DNA of 64,000 nt from Henriciella marina DSM 19595 (GTDB lineage Bacteria > Pseudomonadota > Alphaproteobacteria > Caulobacterales > Hyphomonadaceae), in contig NZ_AQXT01000002.1 in the NCBI RefSeq assembly GCF_000376805.1, forward strand, positions 1,736,001 to 1,800,000, in the 5' to 3' direction. The notes beneath the pieces were generated by a model. The model did no database searches and had not been told where the DNA came from. It worked only from the letters and a program-made list of their open reading frames with translations. Below are positions 61,347 through 64,000 of this stretch, piece by piece. Position numbers and translations under genes: made by a program. Positions within the stretch are counted from its first letter, which is position 1. Each line of letters opens with the position of its first letter.

Positions 61347-61598
61347 ATGGATCCCGTAGGCATTATTATCTGGCTCATTATCGGTGCAGTCGCAGGTTGG
61401 CTCGCCGGACAGGTCATGCGCGGCGCAGGCTTTGGTCTCGTCGGCAACATCATTGTCGGCATCATCGGCGCGGTTCTTGGCGGCGTCATCTTCGGCGCGC
61501 TCGGCATCACCTTTGGTGGCATTCTCGGCAGCATTCTCGGCGCCTTCCTCGGTGCGTGTATCCTGCTCTTCCTGATCAGCCTCGTAAAACGCGCCTGA
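61347..61598 (+). CDS. GlsB/YeaQ/YmgE family membrane peptide
   Basis: An 83-residue membrane protein with three helices: VGIIIWLIIGAVAGWLAGQVM, GLVGNIIVGIIGAVLGGVIFGAL and GILGSILGAFLGACILLFLISLV. The G-W-L-A-G-x-V and GxxGNIxVGIIGAxLGG pattern is the transglycosylase-associated (Tag/GlsB) family, small stress-response proteins of unknown mechanism. AAGGAAGG lies before the ATG at 61347. A near-consensus EcfG promoter is upstream and a terminator downstream. Confidence 0.93.
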   Translation: MDPVGIIIWLIIGAVAGWLAGQVMRGAGFGLVGNIIVGIIGAVLGGVIFGALGITFGGILGSILGAFLGACILLFLISLVKRA

Positions 61599-61627
61599 TC
61601 CGGCAGGACTGCAAAACCCAAGACGAC

Positions 61628-61656
61628 AAAGCCCTGGCCCAGCGCCGGGGCTTTTT
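61628..61656 (+). terminator. Rho-independent terminator
   Basis: AAAGCCCTGGC (61628-61638) pairs with GCCGGGGCTTT (61644-61654, one G-U), followed by TT and CTTT. Confidence 0.85.
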
Positions 61657-61745
61657 CTTTGGGCATCCAATCCCACTTGCCCCGCGCCTGCACATGAATA
61701 TGGTGCGCGCCAACACGCCCCCTGCCCCGATGGAGTCCCTCTGCC

Positions 61746-62984
61746 ATGGCCACCAAACACGCACCGAAGAAAGTCGTCCTTGCCTATTCCGGCGGCCTCG
61801 ACACCTCGATCATCCTGAAATGGCTGCAGACAGAGTTCGGCGCAGAGGTCGTGACCTTCACCGCAGACCTTGGCCAGGGCGAAGAGCTCGAGCCGGCCCG
61901 CGAGAAGGCCCTCAAAATGGGCATCAAGCCGGAAAACATTTTCATCGAAGACCTGCGCGAGGATTTCGTGCGCGACTATGTCTTCCCGATGTTCCGCGCC
62001 AATGCCGTCTATGAAGGCGTCTACCTGCTCGGCACGTCCATTGCCCGGCCGCTCATCGCCAAGCGCCAGATCGAGATCGCAGACCTCACCGGCGCCGACG
62101 CCGTCTGTCATGGCGCGACCGGCAAGGGCAATGACCAGGTCCGCTTCGAGCTTGGCTATTACGGCCTCAACCCCGACATCAAGGTGATCGCCCCGTGGCG
62201 CGACTGGGACTTCAAGTCCCGCAGCGACCTGATCAAATTTGCCGAAGAGCACGATATCCCGATCGCCACCGACAAGCGCGGCGAGGCGCCTTTCTCGGTC
62301 GACGCAAACCTCCTGCACACCTCATCGGAGGGCAAGGCGCTGGAAGACCCGGCCGTCGAGACCCCGGATTTCGTCTATCAGCGCACGGTCAGCCCGGAAG
62401 ACGCACCAGACCAGCCAGAATACATCACCGTCCAGTTCGAGAAGGGCGACCCCGTCGCCATCAATGGCGACGCGATGAGCCCGGCGACGATCCTGACCGC
62501 CCTCAATGAATATGGCCGCAAGCACGGCATTGGCCGGCTCGACCTTCTGGAGAACCGCTTTGTCGGCATGAAGTCGCGCGGCATGTACGAAACCCCTGGC
62601 GGCACCATCCTGCTGACCGCCCATCGCGGCATCGAACAGGCCTGCCTCGACAAGGGCTCGGCTCACCTCAAGGATGAGCTGATGCCGAAATATGCAGAGC
62701 TCATCTATAATGGCTTCTGGTGGAGCCCGGAGCGCGAAATGCTGCAGGCCGCCATCGACCATTCCCAGCGCTATGTCGAAGGCGAGGTTCGCCTCAAGCT
62801 CTACAAGGGCAATGTCATCCTCGTCGGCCGCTCATCGCCCTACTCGCTCTATTCCGAAAAGATCGTCACCTTCGAAGATGACCATGGCGCCTACGACCAG
62901 AAAGACGCCGAAGGCTTCATCAAACTGAACGCGCTGCGCTTGAGGTTGATCGCCGGGCGGGACCGGAAGGCTGGGAAGAATTAG
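61746..62984 (+). CDS. argG: Argininosuccinate synthase
   Basis: A 412-residue enzyme joining citrulline and aspartate with ATP, the penultimate step of arginine synthesis. N-type ATP PPi-synthase start [18 protein letters not shown] (P-loop SGGLDTS), then [49 protein letters not shown] and [18 protein letters not shown], and [19 protein letters not shown] near the end. Length is normal. The ATG at 61746 is standard. It stands alone, 50 kb from argB. Confidence 0.97.
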   Translation: MATKHAPKKVVLAYSGGLDTSIILKWLQTEFGAEVVTFTADLGQGEELEPAREKALKMGIKPENIFIEDLREDFVRDYVFPMFRANAVYEGVYLLGTSIARPLIAKRQIEIADLTGADAVCHGATGKGNDQVRFELGYYGLNPDIKVIAPWRDWDFKSRSDLIKFAEEHDIPIATDKRGEAPFSVDANLLHTSSEGKALEDPAVETPDFVYQRTVSPEDAPDQPEYITVQFEKGDPVAINGDAMSPATILTALNEYGRKHGIGRLDLLENRFVGMKSRGMYETPGGTILLTAHRGIEQACLDKGSAHLKDELMPKYAELIYNGFWWSPEREMLQAAIDHSQRYVEGEVRLKLYKGNVILVGRSSPYSLYSEKIVTFEDDHGAYDQKDAEGFIKLNALRLRLIAGRDRKAGKN

Positions 62985-63031
62985 TTTTGCCTTGGGTTTC
63001 GAAGCCACCTTCTTCCGAAGTTCAGGAACAG

Positions 63032-63499
63032 GTGAATATCTTCAATCTGTTCAGAGGTGGCTTTTTAGCGAGCTTTGCTCAAATCGAATTCACAGTAGGA
63101 AGAATGCTTTCGCGATTTAACCAGACCCCTCCATTTGTTGGATGCGTCGACGATGTGAAGTTTCGATTCGAAAGTCGAGTTGAGGCCTTTGAGGTCCTGT
63201 TTAAGTCACGCTCGGAACTCTCAGAATATTCGGATCAGTGCGAGAAGATATGTGAGCGATTACGGCAGACCTATGATCTGCGAAACTATCTGGCGCATGG
63301 AATTGCGAGATACGATGTCGCAACGGAGGTTTTTACTGTCCGCCGTATCTTGCCGACGAAAGAAGACCCATGGAATGAAGTGGCACTAGATATTCCAGCT
63401 GCTGCGACCATTCCAGAAACTTCGAAGATGAGTCTATTCTGCCAAGAATTCATGCACTTTGCGCGAGATATTAGCGAACGCTTTGAACTTGAATTTTAG
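63032..63499 (+). CDS. Hypothetical AT-rich protein with R-x4-H (HEPN-like) motif
   Basis: A 155-residue, mostly helical cytoplasmic protein I do not recognise as a named family. The last strong helix reads CEKICERLRQTYDLRNYLAHGI: Arg84 and His89 give the R-x4-H motif of HEPN domains, with the Asn after Arg and helix context also fitting. HEPN proteins are often RNases in toxin or defence systems; that use is inference. Codon use is AT-rich compared with argG 50 bp upstream, suggesting transfer. GTG 63032 is chosen for AGGA 4 nt upstream; a TTG at 62987 would add 15 residues. Confidence 0.55.
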   Translation: MNIFNLFRGGFLASFAQIEFTVGRMLSRFNQTPPFVGCVDDVKFRFESRVEAFEVLFKSRSELSEYSDQCEKICERLRQTYDLRNYLAHGIARYDVATEVFTVRRILPTKEDPWNEVALDIPAAATIPETSKMSLFCQEFMHFARDISERFELEF

Positions 63500-63576
63500 C
63501 GATGGCGAGGATGCTGCCTCTGCGTACTGTCTAACAATCCATAGTTTCGGTCCTGCACCGATATCTTCTGAGCCGA

Positions 63577-63595
63577 ATGGCAAATTTTGCCATTT
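63577..63595. terminator. 19-bp palindrome (possible end of the AT-rich gene)
   Basis: AATGGCAAA and TTTGCCATT are perfect inverted halves around one T. It may close the transcript of the HEPN-like gene; there is no T run. Confidence 0.4.
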
Positions 63596-63614
63596 GGCCA
63601 TAGCCAGCCTGTTT

Positions 63615-63685
63615 CGATCTTCTTTTTCCAGTCAAGGGTGTAATCCTCCGGACGCGAAGCGCCCTTGACTGGGAAAAGAAGATCG
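63615..63685. repeat. 24-bp inverted repeat
   Basis: 63615-63638 and 63662-63685 are inverted copies with a single mismatch and a 23-nt spacer (left arm begins CGATCTTCTTTTTCC). No such copy was seen elsewhere in the window. Confidence 0.75.
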
Positions 63686-63698
63686 GACACCGCACAAC

Positions 63699-63737
63699 GC
63701 CCGATGGTTCGACTTCGCTCACCATGCGGGCTTTTTT
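63699..63737 (+). terminator. Terminator-like hairpin
   Basis: GCCCG-ATGG pairs with CCAT-GCGGGC (63723-63731 side, one bulge), followed by TTTTTT. It closely resembles the terminator at 33801. Confidence 0.75.
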
Positions 63738-63777
63738 CCAGCGATGCGGTATGCCCCATGGTGAGCGAAGTCGACCC
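63705..63777. repeat. 20-bp inverted repeat around terminator, copy 2
   Basis: TGGTTCGACTTCGCTCACCA (63705-63724) faces TGGTGAGCGAAGTCGA downstream (from 63760). Same family and layout as 33808-33881. Confidence 0.7.
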
Positions 63778-63810
63778 CCGCGGCGTCTAACACCTCCCCA
63801 CAATCCGATC

Positions 63811-63886
63811 ACCCCGGCGAGAGGCCGGGGTCTCAGCCAGTTGGAGCGCCGCGCCTGATGCATGAGATCCCCGCTTTCGCGGGGAT
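63811..63886. repeat. Paired palindromes (REP pair), copy 2
   Basis: ACCCCGGC/GCCGGGGT (63811-63831) and ATCCCCGC/GCGGGGAT (63867-63886), then GAGCGG. Same architecture as 16733-16806. Confidence 0.7.
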
Positions 63887-63924
63887 GAGCGGACAACGGA
63901 TATGGGCGCCGACCTCCCAGACTG

Positions 63925-63967
63925 GCGTCACCCTCGATGGCAGAGCCATCTGAGGGTCCATCTTCTG
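63925..63967. repeat. Dispersed palindromic repeat, copy 2
   Basis: GCGTCACCCTCGATGG faces CCATCTGAGGGT, then CCATCTTCTG. Diverged copy of the repeat at 16131-16174. Confidence 0.65.
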
Positions 63968-64000
63968 AGGTGGCGGGTAATGACGACACGGAGCGGCTGA

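Larger units (their letters stand above)
63500..64000. other. Gene-free, repeat-rich end of window
   Basis: No coding sequence is supported. It holds a 19-bp palindrome (63577-63595), a 24-bp inverted repeat, a terminator and three dispersed repeat types listed separately. Confidence 0.6.

Noticed and set aside
63531-63989. 152-codon minus frame at the window end
   Set aside because: It runs through several palindromic repeats and terminators and has no coding character.

Overview
The window reads as a chromosomal segment of a Gram-negative alphaproteobacterium. The rpmH-rnpA-yidC-engB order, the argB/pyrimidine 5'-nucleotidase pairing, EcfG-type (GGAAC-N16/17-CGTT) general-stress promoters, a CtrA-like box and many short convergent or stop/start-overlapping genes all fit. 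A member of the Caulobacterales/Hyphomonadaceae type is my best guess from gene content; no marker gene such as 16S rRNA is present to prove it. Most of the window is GC-rich housekeeping or catabolic sequence. Two stretches (about 13.1-14.9 kb and 63.0-63.7 kb) are visibly AT-richer and look acquired.

Layout. 0-5.3 kb: a redox and xenobiotic-type group (Old Yellow Enzyme, GST, divergent SDR, globin-like protein, and a fused alpha/beta-hydrolase/flavin monooxygenase whose fingerprint His is replaced). 5.4-8.9 kb: a 178-bp structured inverted-repeat element abuts a two-gene unit made of an ATP-grasp ligase and a large protein with a Cys-His-Asn papain-like signature. This is my main candidate for an undescribed system. 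9-12 kb: a stress membrane peptide, a nucleotidase, a DUF1036 protein and argB. 12-18.7 kb: an accessory interval apparently inserted between argB and engB. It contains a degenerate copy of the argB 5' end, DUF4238 and HNH genes, a lipocalin, arrays of palindromic repeats, a GNAT and two lipoproteins. 18.7-21.8 kb: engB-yidC-rnpA-rpmH. 22-30 kb: DUF547, a TVP38-type protein with a mercuric-reductase-like flavoprotein and a histidine kinase, gamma-glutamyltransferase, a NylC-like P1 peptidase and tRNA-Arg. 30-46 kb: a bacterial eRF1-like (baeRF) gene behind a consensus EcfG promoter, a CoxE-type VWA protein, hydrolase/crotonase, LemA-DUF2207, an S9 peptidase, transporters, a HAD phosphatase, an Asp/Glu racemase, an EVE protein, and a DUF3445-methyltransferase-membrane protein operon.

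46-64 kb: a second S9 peptidase followed by a purine deaminase, an AraC regulator, a sensor pair (output-domain protein plus HWE-type kinase) whose leader can fold over its ribosome-binding site, typA, a PH-domain protein, a DJ-1/PfpI protein behind a consensus EcfG promoter, a channel-like protein with a degenerate filter, an sdpR-sdpI-like operon with three ATTAGC repeats at 16-bp spacing and an apparently leaderless start, a VWA lipoprotein, a GlsB/YeaQ-family peptide, argG, a small protein with an R-x4-H motif, and a terminal repeat-rich stretch that shares several repeat families with the 15.6-16.8 kb and 33.8 kb regions.

Coordinates of starts were chosen from ribosome-binding sites and family lengths read by eye. 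No database search was possible, so family names rest on recognised motifs.
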